Below, piece after piece: positions 22,548 to 33,472 of a stretch of 64,000 bases of DNA (its first letter is position 1; every line of letters starts with the position of its first letter). Source of the DNA: Paralithodes platypus (taxonomy: Eukaryota > Arthropoda > Malacostraca > Decapoda > Lithodidae); assembly GCA_032716605.1 (NCBI GenBank), contig CM064545.1, forward strand, positions 7,462,244-7,526,243, given 5' to 3'. A model generated the notes under the pieces. It was not told the DNA's origin, did not search any database, and saw only the letters and a list, made by a program, of their open reading frames with translations. Position numbers and translations under genes: made by a program.

Positions 22548-23951
22548 GTGGGTAGAGAAGTGTCAAGTACAACCTATGGCATGTATTGTATTGTTACAAG
22601 ACCTCTTGCATCCAAAGTGTCACAGCCTATTCCTCAGTCTTCTGATCAACGGATGAACGGTTGGAAGAAGACGGCTAATGTTGGTAAAAGTTTGGAGAGT
22701 TTAGTACCAGCAGCTCTTCTTGGCATATTGGCACCATTGTTGGAGTCTGGAGAAGCCCCAGGACCTGTCACAGCTAGTGAGGAGGTAGGGCAGGAAGAGA
22801 CTCCGAGGCAGCAACGTTACACACGGAGAGAAAAAAGGGTTGCTCAGTGTGATATTGGGGGAGGACATGGGTTGCTTCGGAAGCATCTAGACAGGTTGGG
22901 TCCCTCGGATATTAGTAAACTGCAGTTGGAGGATCCGGAAGTTCAGAAGTGTAGTAATGGTGCTGTCGAGATCAAACACGAGGACGGGGAAACATGTCAT
23001 GTGAACCTGTTGGAGGAGTTTGTGAGGCAACCACCTGAGCAGCCTGCTGTCCCTGCGTTGGTCTGCAGCGGCCAAGGTGGAGAAGGAGAGGGGGTCAGTA
23101 GGGCACAGGTGGAGGAGAGTTGGGATTGTCATGTCTCGGCGGAGCAGTGGGCGGGCGACACGAGCCTGGTGGCTGTGGAAGCGCTAGAGCACCTGCCTGA
23201 GCAGCAGTGTGCAGCGCTCCAGCACCAGCTCGGTTCATACCCCACTGGTCGTGCCGAGCCCCCGAGCCTCACAACTCAGGCGGTGCAAGATGTTCCGCGG
23301 GCAGGTCACGTGAATGTTGGGAGACCGTTAGCCTCGTTGTTTCTGTGGTTCAAAGTGGGCGACGAGGCTTGGACATGGTTGTCAGGTCAGGGTCGACCCA
23401 TGGCTGCCAAGGGTGGTGGTCAGAAGGAGGATATTGAGCAGATTGGTGAGGTTGGCTGTGGAGTGGATGTGCCCGGTCGTCGCATAGCCTCCCAATGCTG
23501 CTCTAGTCGAATGCAACAGCCCTACCATAGACCGACTGTATCTGGCCATGTCGCTAAAAGCAGTGATGCTGCGCAGGCAGATGTAGTCGTAAGAAATGCG
23601 GGAGTGCGCATGTACGGTATCGGCGGGGAAGCCTTAGCAATAATGAACTATGGGAGTGACTGCACAGGTGGTACTGATTGTCCCTCTCATGACCTGGCTG
23701 TTCTAGGGACGAAGGTGGAGAAGGAGGGAGACTACAGGTTAGAAGCTGCGGTCTCGGCTGGGTTGTGGGAGGGCACTAGGCATGTTGTTCTGCGAGATAA
23801 GTTCTTTACTAGGCTGTGGCAGTGCATCCGCATGTTTGTTGCTTCTCCAGGCTTGATGTACGGGGTAGACTCCGACATGGTGGCTGGAGACAGTGCAAGG
23901 CTCAGTTTAATTCCCTACCGTATAAATCCTGCTCGACAGCCTGTGGTGTAA
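22548..23951 (+). CDS. pol: Pol linker reading frame of unknown function, copy C
   Basis: The longest intact frame of the gypsy family here, 467 codons counted from an ATG at 22548, ending in a nonsense codon at 23949-23951 inside the RT start. Most of it is acidic, Glu/Gly/Pro/Gln-rich and without recognised domains. Residues near the end (LWEGTRHVVLRDK, LMYGVDSDMVAGDSARL, LIPYRINPARQPVV) are the standard lead-in and first motif of Ty3/gypsy RT. Gmr1-type elements have their integrase in this position, upstream of RT, but I see neither its zinc-binding HHCC nor DDE residues. Copies A, B and D carry the same segment. Its role is unknown. Confidence 0.6.
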   Translation: MGREVSSTTYGMYCIVTRPLASKVSQPIPQSSDQRMNGWKKTANVGKSLESLVPAALLGILAPLLESGEAPGPVTASEEVGQEETPRQQRYTRREKRVAQCDIGGGHGLLRKHLDRLGPSDISKLQLEDPEVQKCSNGAVEIKHEDGETCHVNLLEEFVRQPPEQPAVPALVCSGQGGEGEGVSRAQVEESWDCHVSAEQWAGDTSLVAVEALEHLPEQQCAALQHQLGSYPTGRAEPPSLTTQAVQDVPRAGHVNVGRPLASLFLWFKVGDEAWTWLSGQGRPMAAKGGGQKEDIEQIGEVGCGVDVPGRRIASQCCSSRMQQPYHRPTVSGHVAKSSDAAQADVVVRNAGVRMYGIGGEALAIMNYGSDCTGGTDCPSHDLAVLGTKVEKEGDYRLEAAVSAGLWEGTRHVVLRDKFFTRLWQCIRMFVASPGLMYGVDSDMVAGDSARLSLIPYRINPARQPVV

Positions 23952-24410
23952 GCAGAGCTGGATTACGTGTTGACGAAGGGTCTGAGGGATAAGGAATGTC
24001 GTGAGTGGTCGTTGCCTGTAACTTTACAACCTGTGTTAAGTGGCAAGATCAGTGTGTGTGTTGATTGCAAGAGTGGGTGTGAATTATCCCTGACAGACGC
24101 CTATACCTTATTGAGAGTTGATGACACCATAGACCGCATCGGGGCTGCATCGCTAATCACGAAGGTAGAACTAGTGAAAGGTTATTGGCAGGCCCCGTTG
24201 CCGGAAAGAGCGAAGAGAAGTGCCAGTCTTGAGATGAACTGGGCAGTTTATCAGTGTCAGGTGTTGTTGTGCTGCCGGAACACAAGTTGGATGTGTGGCA
24301 TGCTAAGGGCACTGATAATGTTTTGGTTGATTGTTTGTCACAGGAGGGTTTGTTTGCAGGAGAACCTTCGCCGTTTCAGTCAGTGTGTGTTGAGAGTGGA
24401 GAAAAACTAG
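23952..24410 (+). pseudogene. pol: Truncated RT joined to RNase H tail, copy C
   Basis: Continues the RT start with KECREWSLPVTLQPVLSG, LTDAYTLLRVDDTIDRIG and VELVKGYWQAPLPERAK, then meets the family junction near 24215-24225. Downstream, the frame shifted by one encodes an RNase H end (EHKLDVWHAKGT and ADCLS-type residues, about 24280-24345). The RT catalytic box is missing. The frame ends at TAG 24408-24410. Confidence 0.85.
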
Positions 24411-24784
24411 GCTTGCCCCTGTAGAGCAGCCGCCAAAAACAACATTAAAATTAAATAAAAAACAAAAATCATATAAAAACTCTTTCTTTTGATAGTTAAT
24501 TGTAAGTTGCCAATATTATAGCTAAAGTCCTAAGTTGAACCTGTCTTTCACTTAGAGGGCTGGGCTCTGTGAAGCTTGCTCTGGGAGCATAGCAGGCTAA
24601 AATTATAATATTATGTTTGGGAGGGGTTATAGATTTTCTTTATGTTGATAGGTTGTTTTATGCAAGACTTGAGCTTTGCATTTCATATCTGGTGGAGTGG
24701 CTATGTGTGACGGGTGTTGTCGGCATTCTGCCTTGTCAGATATCGTGCTCGCTTAATGTTGAGCGTCCTATATCTTGGGCGGGG
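24411..24784 (+). other. Untranslated 3' internal region of copy C
   Basis: Corresponds to 2982-3360 of copy B in reverse. It ends with CTTGGGCGGGG (24774-24784), the probable polypurine tract. No gene. Confidence 0.7.
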
Positions 24785-24996
24785 TGTGCGCCTGCCAGCG
24801 TTGGCAGAATCGCCTCCCGGTAGCCACTAGCGCTCGCCAGGGCAGTGAAATGGTCTACAGTCTATCTACAATGTTGTTCTTTCTTTCATAGTACTTGCAT
24901 TGTTACAGACAGTCCTGTGGTGGCCTTTATTTATCGTCGGTGACAACGGGAAGCATTTTATATCATGTGTAGAACATAAGATGCATTGTAGTGAAC

Positions 24997-25029
<33 letters not shown>

Positions 25030-26456
25030 GGCCAGCGAGGGGCTAGTGAGCGTTGCTTCCCTGCTCCCTCCTGGAGGAGTTTCTCGCCGCGTGGCTTTTC
25101 TCTCGGTTTTGATTGGCTGGTGGCTCCTGGCGCCTTCTGCAGGCCTGCTGCCTGGTGACGTAGCGGCCTGTGATTTGCTGGCCACCATGCCTTTGTGTGG
25201 TCCTATGGGTCCCGAGGAGCTACTCTCTTCAGAGCTTGCCTGACCAGCATTCCCTTCACACCTCGCTTACCACCTGTCCCCGACTTCTATCTATAGAGCA
25301 CTTTCTCTCTCTCTCAACTTCTTACCTCTCATTCTTCCACTCTATTTAACACCTTTGGTTCTGCACGATTTCATACATCGGCCATCATATTATATGCTGA
25401 AGCTCTCAGATATTCCATGTTTAGATAGACATTTTGAAGGGGTTACCATTTTGTCTGTAGAGGTTCGACACACTCACGGTGTCTCCCTACCTTTTTCTTG
25501 GCTGTCTGCTGGGCTATTTAATGCTAGACTGGGGTGAGGCTATTGTTGTTGTGATTTCCGATGTGTACCAGGTTTTGTTGAACCTGTACAATCGCAACGG
25601 ATACGTGGGAAGCCTAGGTGGTCTTTCTGACTGTGTACCTTGTGAGTTTAGCACTGTGTTGCGAGTGAGGGCATTTGCCTCTGCCACCCAACACTGTGCT
25701 AATTCGTTTTGCTTTGACTTTGAGAGGGTCGCCAGGAGAAAACCAGATACTAGCGATCTGGATCTCTCAAGAAAGCACCCCGTCATTTAACGTAATTTGG
25801 CCGCACAGTCTTAAGGACCTCGCTAGGCTACGAGCCGCTTGCTCAGCCATTGTTTCCTAGCCTACGACATCCCAGCTAGACTTTATTAGCCTAGCAGACA
25901 CCCGATTAGGATTATAAGCTCTTATGTTATGTATGCAGCATTTTTATTCACGTTGACTGTAAGCCTTGATTGTTGTTGAGCTGCACAACCCGAGCAGGCT
26001 TTTTGAGTTGCCTGAGGAAGTACTTCTTTTGTTGATGGAGATAATACTATTGCGCATTTATTATTATTCTCGTGCCAGTTAACCCTGTATGTCCCTACAC
26101 TTGTCATATCTTGTTCCTGCTTTATATAACAGTTCAAAATACGATTCGATCATCTTAAGCAGCATCAGACTTTCTTCAGAAGATTCCTGTTCGATGCTTT
26201 AGGACTTTCATTCACTTCTTTTATATAGGAGTGACAGTGTATTATTGTTTAGAGTAACTTTAATTATACCTTCTTGTTTGCATTAAATCATTTCAGTGAT
26301 TTAATTAAGCTCTATCCTTTTCCTTGTATATATTATTAACGTAATTGTATATTGTTGTGATCAGGCTGTATCAGAGATCATCAGCCTGTAGTAGTAGTGC
26401 ATTTATACCGAGTTATAGGATGCCCAGTTATCGCAGATTTAACTCTGGAGGGTATA
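24785..26456 (+). repeat. 3' LTR of copy C, main part
   Basis: Starts TGTGCGCC (one base shorter than the consensus start) and includes a (GA)n run at about 24996-25023. It is interrupted at 26456 within GGAGGGTATA by the BEL element; the final 67 bp are at 43064-43130. Confidence 0.88.
25479..25790 (+). CDS. Short LTR-internal reading frame (sense)
   Basis: A 103-codon frame, MSPYLFLGCLLGYLMLDWG at its start, equivalent to frames in the LTRs of copy B. An upstream overlapping frame of 60 codons (25355-25537) starts MVLHDFIHRPSYYMLKLSD and also recurs (7563-7745, 14498-14680). No family recognised, and expression is unproven. Confidence 0.2.
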   Translation: MSPYLFLGCLLGYLMLDWGEAIVVVISDVYQVLLNLYNRNGYVGSLGGLSDCVPCEFSTVLRVRAFASATQHCANSFCFDFERVARRKPDTSDLDLSRKHPVI

Positions 26457-27190
26457 TGTGGGGGATAATATGGCCAAAGGTTATCTCTTACCACACCAAT
26501 CGAAATATAAAATTAATAAACATAAATGCAAATACAGTCTGAGATCGCCTACCTTATGGTATGAACTATGGTAGCCTATCTCTCAGGATGCCCTAACTAA
26601 ACATTATATCAATGGCCATGTATATCAATGACTTAGCTATACTAGGGTCCTGGTGTAGTTTCGAGGATTCCGGCTTCGGTAGACCAGGGTTAAAGGGTCA
26701 GGTCTCTGGGCCTGGCGCGGGCATTGTGGTGGAGGAGATCACGGGACACGTCTCTACCGTTCAAAAGTTTACTAGCGTCTGATCGGAACTTCAATTTCCG
26801 ACTCTTAAATAAACTATATATTAATTCGTTACCAAGGGTTCATTCCCTCTTCACGAAATCATATAAATAATTATCAGCATTTAAATTATATAATTATAAA
26901 GGTAAACATCGTTTCACAACGATTTAGTGAACATATCAAGATATTAACGACCCTAAAGCAAACGGTGGATCGCGTATGCGGTCGCGGGAATATTTAAACT
27001 GATCCTCTTTACAGTTCTTCTAATCTTATTTCTACAAGATTTTATAACTAAATTAACTTGATCAAGGTAATCTTATACAGTACTAAATTACCTAACATTA
27101 ATTAATCTCTACAATATATACAATCACCGGGTTCTGGTAGGAAATTGTTCACTCTAGTGAGGTTACCCTATCGGAAGGTTGTTGCCAACA
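26457..27190 (-). repeat. 3' LTR of the BEL element
   Basis: Plus-strand ends are TGTGGGGGATAAT and GTTGCCAACA, so the element strand runs TGTTGG to CCCACA. Next to it on the element strand lies CTGGGGAA (27191-27198), a likely polypurine tract. It differs from 42331-43063 at only a handful of positions, implying a recent insertion. Confidence 0.9.
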
Positions 27191-27259
27191 TTCCCCAGAT
27201 ACCGGTGTAGACAATTTATTTCTCACAGATTGGGGCCCGGCGAAGTATGATGTGTCGCA

Positions 27260-28590
27260 TCATGTTATATCACCTGCGGCTAACAAATCACGCCAATTTC
27301 TTCTAGACCCCGCAGCAGCTGCTCGTGGTGGTCTTGGGCTCCCTATTACTATGGGTTGCTGTTCTTCTTCCGGTGGGGTGGCGAGTTCCATAGGTATGAG
27401 ACGATCTACAGTTCGGAGAGTGGTTTGTCCTCGAGATACAACCTTAACGGTTCTGATAACTCCTTCGGAATCAGGATAGACTTCTTGGATCCTTGCTAAG
27501 GGCCATTTAGAGTGAGGCTGGTCCATTTTCAACAAGACTATGTCTCCCACTACCGGTTTGTGACGGTTACTAGCAGAATTCGCACCATAATACCTCTCCC
27601 ATAGGCTCAAGTTATACTCAGATGCCCAATGTTTGTTCCAGGCATCCAGTATTTTGCAGAGTTTATGGTAGCTTCGTCGCAAGTGTGCATCTGCTTCATT
27701 AAAGGAGGGATCCACTAATTCCTCGGTGACGTCCAAACGGGGGACTGGGTCCAATCGTCTACCATATAATAAATGAGCCGGTGTTAAGGCCTCAATTTCC
27801 AGATTGGAGTCATCTTGATACGTTAGTGGTCGATTATTTACTCTGGTTTCTATTTCGGTGACAACAGTTCTTAACTCATCCAAGGTGACCTTGGACTTGT
27901 GAAGAACCCTTTTCAGGCACGATTTTACGATACCTATCATTCTCTCTGTAAATCCATTTTGCCAAGGGGCTCTGGGAGTTGTGAATGACCAATAACAATT
28001 TCTAGAATCTAACATTTGCTGTACTGCGTTGCTCTTTAATAGTTCAGAAACCAACGGTGATGCACCCACAGAATTTGTCCCATTGTCACTAATCAAACGT
28101 CTGGGACAACTTCGCAGAGCGGCAAATCTTCTAAATAAATGTATAAAGGTTTCCGAGCTCATGTCCTCTGCTATTTCCAAATGGATAGCCCGAGTGCTGG
28201 TACAGGTGAATAGACATATGTAAACCTTCTTGGGTGGACCATCACCTCCTGTGAGAGTGATGGCACCAGTATAATCTATACCTGTTACCTCAAACGGTGT
28301 CCTTTGGTGAATGCGGTGTTGCGGAAGAGCTGGTGGTCTAGGGTAAGGAATAGCGATATACCTGTATACCTCTAGCAAATAATGCAATTCTTGATACAGC
28401 GTTTAACAGCTTGTCGTCCCTGGGGTATCCAATATGTTTGTCGCATATAGGCTAGAGTATCTGCTACCCCACCGTGTTTAGTGGTTTCATGCACTTTTAA
28501 AACCATCAATTTGGTGAGGTCGCAATCCTTGGGCAATAGGATCGGATGCCGAGTTTTGAGGGGTAGATCAGCTTTACCAATACGACCTCG
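27260..28590 (-). pseudogene. pol: BEL integrase
   Basis: The main frame (28387 to 27260, 375 codons) holds the DDE core: the first Asp in FEVTGIDYTGAI, the second in RLISDNGTNSVG, and the Glu in WQNGFTERMIGIVKS, followed by the BEL-typical NNRPLTYQDD and HLLYGRR segments and a C-terminal SH3-like part (VGDIVLLKMDQPHSKWPLARI). The zinc-binding HHCC part lies upstream in another frame (about 28560-28390: HETTKHGGV, then Cys pairs), separated by a break near 28388. This enzyme would insert the cDNA. Active-site residues are kept but the protein is interrupted. Confidence 0.88.
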
Positions 28591-30352
28591 ACAACATATT
28601 CATTCTTGATTGTCTAGATACAGCCCAAGGTCCTTCATTCTTTTGGTTGGCTTGGGATTGGGTTTACATAGCTGTGTTAATTCCTCCTCATACTTTTCAG
28701 CTTGTATCCTTCTGATCCAGTAGGTAAGTGGGTCTAATTCATCCATCTTTACCTTCTTGCTCAGGAACTTAAACACAAATTTAGTTACAGTTAATATTTT
28801 GTCCAAATTGGAGAACTTGGTGATGTCAATCACTGAAGGCTCTGGGATAATTATTGGGTCCATATAAACTTTATCATCATTAACTTTCTGGTATGGTTTT
28901 TGTTCTGGCCAATCACTCTGACGTAGCCAAACCGGACCCTGAAACCACAGAGTTTCGTTAATCAGTTTCTTGACACCAACACCTCGGCTCACCAAGTCAG
29001 CCGGATTATCCTTGGACTTAACATGCATGAATGTATAGTTCATTTGCAGTTCCTTTATTTTGTGTACTCTGTTACGCACATAAACTATGTGACTATTATC
29101 CTTAGCTATCCAGTGCAAACATATCTCACTATCTGTCCATATATATGTCTCACCTAAAAAGGGAAACATACCATTCAAATAAGTAGCTAACCTAGTTCCC
29201 AATTCAACAGCGGTCAGCTCCAACTGTGGAAGGGTACGTTGTTTTAATGGCGCTACTCGGGATTTGGACATAATCATAGTAGATCGGACTTCAGTGACAC
29301 AATAAGCTACTGCACCATACGCCTTAGATGAGGAATCACAAAATATGTGCAATTGAGCACACTCATTATAAGAGGTAGGATCACATCTTCTAGGAAACTT
29401 GACTGAGGATACCTTCTCATATTCCACCTGCAATTTGTTCCACTCTTCTGTATACTTTTCAGGTAATGGAGTATCCGAACTCAGTGCTTCTCTCCAGGCC
29501 TCCTGTACTAAAATCTTCCCTTTAATTGATACGGGACTAAATATGCCCAATGGGTCGAACATCATAGAGACCTGACTTAAGAGTGTACGTTTTGTGGGTT
29601 TTACATCGGGAAACTTGAGGGGCTTTAGAGACATCTCATCAGTAGTTGTTTTCCACAGCAATCCTAGTACTGGTTGATATTCTGGTATTTGATTGTCAGG
29701 ATAGTCTCTTCTTATCTGGTCCAAAAGAATATGAGAGTTTGAATTCCAACTTTGTAGTGGCATATTGGCTTTATAACATTTTTGCCTTGCCAAATTGTAG
29801 ATTTCAATCACCTCTTCTCCACTGTCGGCAACGCCCTGAAGATTATCCATGTAAAACAGTTGACCCATTTCCGATTTCTCTGTCTTCTGGAAATGATATC
29901 TCAAAGTGCTGCACAACAAGAAAGGACTAGAGCAGGAACCAAACAACACTGACCGAAAGCAGTATTCTTTTATCCGCCCACCAGGCTGAAAAGGATCTTC
30001 AGGCCAAAGGAACTTTGTGAATTTGCGGTCCTGCTCCTTTAACCTCTATTCTCAAAAAGGCTTTGGAGATATCTGCCACAAACCCAAATCTCTTCGTCCT
30101 GAATTTTAATAGTACATCACCCAGTATTTCAGTCAGATTTGGTCCTACATAGAGACAATCGTTTAGACTTGCTTCATTCTTCGCTGCTCGAGAACTGCAG
30201 TTAAATACCACTCTGATGGGGGTAGTACTGGAGTCCTTACTTACAGCATGATGAGGAAGGTAATGACCCTCTTTATGGTTTATTTCACCTGGGACCTCCT
30301 CAATAAAGTCATTTTCCAACTGCTCTTGAATTATTTTATGATAAATGTCCAG
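28591..30352 (-). pseudogene. pol: BEL reverse transcriptase and RNase H
   Basis: The RT N-terminal half is at 30319-29999 (RVVFNCSSRAAKNEASLND, FVADISKAFLRIEV with the first catalytic Asp) and the rest at 29949-28600, with a break at about 29950-30000 where PFGxx-type residues should be. The catalytic box reads YMDN (29842-29853) where BEL elements have Y-x-D-D, so the second aspartate is replaced by asparagine. RNase H follows with its acidic residues in LHIFCDSSSKAYGAV, LPQLELTAVELG and YIWTDSEICLHWI, then HVKSKDNPADLVSRG. The C-terminal spacer leads to integrase. It would copy element RNA and degrade the template. Confidence 0.88.
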
Positions 30353-30923
30353 TCATTCAGGATGTTGACGCAATCTCTCCACCATTTTATTTAATTGACA
30401 TCTTGAACTCTGGTAGTTAGTTAGTAATTCAGGGGCATTTATCATCCATGGAAGTCCTACCCAGTACTGGCCATCCTTATACTCAACTGTGTCTAGGTAG
30501 TGGTTATATGTTAAGATGTCTTCAGGGGTGGGAAGATCTGCTTCTATACCCACAGTGCCCAGTTCCCAAAGTTTGTGAACAGGTTCTTGTTGCTCTTCTA
30601 GAATGTCTCCTACTTGTGATGGTATTAATTCTGCACCAATTCTAGCCACCACCAGAGATTGTGCCGGAGTCACAAAGACTGGATCCATCCGGTTGTCGGA
30701 TTCACTTGGGCCACATGTGGGTAGAGATCCCATGATTATAATATTATATCCACCTGATGAAGAAATTAACTGGATACCGTGTTTCAGAGTCATTTTTCGC
30801 AAGAAGCGACCACAATAGTCGGAACCGATGATCAGTTGAATTGGACCTACTACGTCAGACTCTATAGTTCGGTCTGCTAGTTGAACACCCTTCTTTGTTA
30901 AGAAGTTAGATGCTTCCTTTAAC
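30353..30923 (-). pseudogene. pol: BEL protease C-terminal half and protease-RT spacer
   Basis: A 190-codon frame beginning right at the MITE insertion. It holds QLIIGSDYCGRFL (about 30845-30805), the conserved closing segment of the BEL-type aspartic protease (DUF1758 / peptidase A16-like), and then the spacer with LWELGTVGI that precedes RT. The N-terminal half of the protease is on the other side of the MITE (31405-31777), in the same frame. Confidence 0.8.
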
Positions 30924-31404
30924 ACCTTACGAGCGGCCTATGCGGTTTATTTATATGTACCGCCCAGCGGGGTGTTTTTAGCCAAAATAGGGCTGTTTAC
31001 GTGATCATTTTCATGCCTAAATAAGACCCAGAACGTAAAACAAGTACCTATCCCTGAAAGGGCATAAACAGAGCTTTCGTATGACACCATAACGATCCTT
31101 TTATGATGGCTAGTTTTCTTGCAATAACCGTGCAACGCGAGTGCAAAAAGCATGTAATTCGGTACTTTCCCCATATAATTCAGTATGTAGCGAGTGAGAG
31201 AGGGAGGAGGGAGCTGAGATTCGTGTCAGTAGGTTCGCCGCGGTGGTCTGGAGCAGTCATACGCTCGCTAGTCTCCTGCCACCACTTGTCTCTCTCTCTC
31301 TCAGCAACATTACGTGCTGAAATTGCCACTCGACCTATGTCGAGCGCCGCCACATAGTCCAGCTTTATTTAACTCGACTTATGTGGTGAGCCGCTAATTA
31401 AGGG
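30924..31404. mobile_element. TTAA-target MITE (piggyBac-like), copy 1
   Basis: A 481-bp noncoding insertion flanked by TTAA on both sides (30920-30923 and 31405-31408). The ends are imperfect inverted repeats: CACCTTACGAGCGG at the left and, read inward from the right, CCCTTAATTAGCGG. TTAA targets and CCYT ends are the hallmark of piggyBac transposons; no transposase is inside. Parts resemble 58256-58694 (the block TTTTCATGC ... GAAAGGG ... AGAGCTTTC) and the right end resembles the start of 53352-53771. Confidence 0.75.
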
Positions 31405-31900
31405 TTAAACCCTTATTTACCACAGAAGTGTTTATGTCTTCCTTAACCACCACAGTCACCTTACATTTATATTTGCCCAATTTAATCAGGGGTTTAACCA
31501 CGTCAAATGTTTGTGTTTCCTTATTTGACAAAAATCCAGTTATTGCCATGTTCACTCTTCCTACTGTTGGCAAATTCATGGCTCTGACATTTCCGGCAAT
31601 GAAGGTCTTTTGCGCTCCAGTATCAAAGAGTGCTTTGACCGGCATAACCTCTTTTCCTCTGATCAGTTGAATCTCGGCTGTAGGAGTAGCTGCCGGCGTA
31701 TGCATTGGGTTTCCAGTGGTCAGGGTCATATTTACACTTGTCGGTTTGGGTTGTACTTCACTGATCTTGGGACACAACGTGGTATGATGTACACCAGTCT
31801 TGCACCGAAAACATACATTTAATTTAGTGGCACATTCCTCAGTAGAATGACACTTACCTAGTTCGATGAGTTGTGGAAGTCTAACCTTAGGATTTGGGTA
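31405..31900 (-). pseudogene. pol: BEL zinc knuckle and protease N-terminal half
   Basis: One minus-strand frame contains a CCHC knuckle, CFRCKTGVHHTTLC (about 31812-31771), preceded by another Cys/His cluster (KCHSTEECATKLN), then the protease with VKALFDTGAQKTFIAGNV (about 31650-31597), the D-T-G active site. The frame reads into the MITE and ends there at 31394. The zinc knuckle would bind element RNA and the protease would process the polyprotein. Confidence 0.85.
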
Positions 31901-31904
31901 AGTC

Positions 31905-32926
31905 CTACAATACTGTATTAGTTTGATTATTCTGCTGGACGGATGTCACATAGGTACCAACCTCTTCCTTCTTGAACGGTTTTGCTTTTTCCTTAGTCCC
32001 TGTTGTAGACACTTTTGTGTATTTAACCTTGTTGTCTCTTTCCTTGATACCGCTATCCTTCTTGGAAACCTGCATGTGTTTGCACAGCTCTCTTAAACCC
32101 TCTTCTATCTCTTGATACGTGAAGTAGTTCTTCTTATACCTGTGGTACAATTCATCACAGGTTTTCTGAGAGCTTTTGTTGTACAATATGGTTCAAGAGC
32201 CAAGAAGTTGAATCAAGATCTTTCTGGGTACTAAGTGATTTCAAAACACAATTCAAGCTGATCCGGAATGACTGAAGATCCTGGTACGTATGCTTTGGTC
32301 CTGATAACTCCAGCAATTTGTAAACTATGCGCTGTAGAGTCAACTCCGTATCTTCAAAATTCTCCTTGAGTACGTCTAGAGCTGCTGTATAATTGGCATC
32401 TGTTATGGGAAGTTCCTTGATAAAATCCAATGCAAAACCCTCAAGTTGACCCAATAAGTACGAACATTTATTTGCTGCAGAAATATCTAACCTGTCATGA
32501 ACTAAACCCTTAAATTTGTCCCAAAAGGTATTCCAATCAGATTGCCCATCAAATTCAGGTAAGGTTATAGGTGGCAACTTAAAGCTTTGTTGTCCCGGAG
32601 CCGCAATACCATTACTGGTACCATTACTCCCTGTCCCGGTAACTGTCTGTCGCCAAGGATTTGAACCCAGCTAGTTGATCCAAATAATTTTCACGAGCAT
32701 TTGCATAGGCTTGCTGTAATTCCTCAAACCTTTCAGATTGTTCTTGTTTGATGCAAAAGTCCTCCAATTTATTGCAAGACTCTTCATAATTAGCCCACCG
32801 GGTTTTAAGATCTTGGATTTGAGATTTTAACAGCTCCCTTGGACAGGGGTCACGTCTTTTTACCTCCTGGCAATTATTTAATGCTCTAGTTACCCAGCCT
32901 AATTTCCCCACCATAGATTTTCTCAA
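31905..32926 (-). pseudogene. gag: BEL Gag
   Basis: Three successive frames: 32926-32624 (coiled-coil N-terminus, KTRWANYEESCNKLEDFC), 32577-32155 (the DUF1759-type Gag core, PPITLPEFDGQSDWNTFWDK and QLEGFALDFIKELPITDANY) and 32186-31905 (end of the core, Lys-rich linker). Breaks lie near 32600 and 32170. BEL Gag normally forms one frame with Pol; here it is disrupted. The start is likely a little upstream, at 32938 (ATGACTGATACTC on the minus strand). Confidence 0.85.
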
Positions 32927-32938
32927 GAGTATCAGTCA

Positions 32939-33472
32939 TTTTGGAAAATGGGCAATTATTTTCTGGACTATTATTAATGTTTATACTGAAGACTAATTTT
33001 CAACAATCAAAATTACATTTAGATATAGCCTAACACATACTCAATTTAGCTGTTAATCTTTAGCATTATATGCGTACCATTATTTGCTACAAATTCAGAT
33101 GAATAATTAGTTGAAAACATTAAGTCCATAATATAATTTACCTAATACGTGGGAACGCACGCTAGTAGGGGGAGGGAATATATTTATTATTGAATTAAAT
33201 GTCATATATGCTCAGTCCCGAGCATTTAGCTGGTCTACTTGGTCTTTCAGACGCAGGTGATATTAAAGGACAGAAACATAAAAATGGCCTAAATCATCAA
33301 ATAATAGGGAGAATTTAGGTACAAGAATGAAGCTAAAGCTGTAAATATTTAGTTAATCATTGATTTCTTATCCCAGATGTTAGTGGGTACCTGTGGTAGT
33401 AGCATTTTTTCTAAAAGGGGGGGGGGAAACACATTTATTATTGATTAAATTTGGTATATACTCCGTCCGGAG
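32939..33472 (-). other. BEL leader, with a partly duplicated segment
   Basis: AT-rich untranslated sequence upstream of gag. A block of about 190 bp (about 33165-33345, including CCCGAGCATTTAGCTGGTC) is repeated, diverged, further upstream on the element strand (33415-33472 continued at 41468-41590), so the leader carried two tandem units before copy D was inserted into the second. Confidence 0.65.

Noticed and set aside
23207..23437. Possible integrase in an alternative frame of the linker
   Set aside because: Searched all frames by eye for HHCC and DDE motifs; the only vague resemblance (AGHVNVGRPLASLF at 23299) lacks the paired cysteines.
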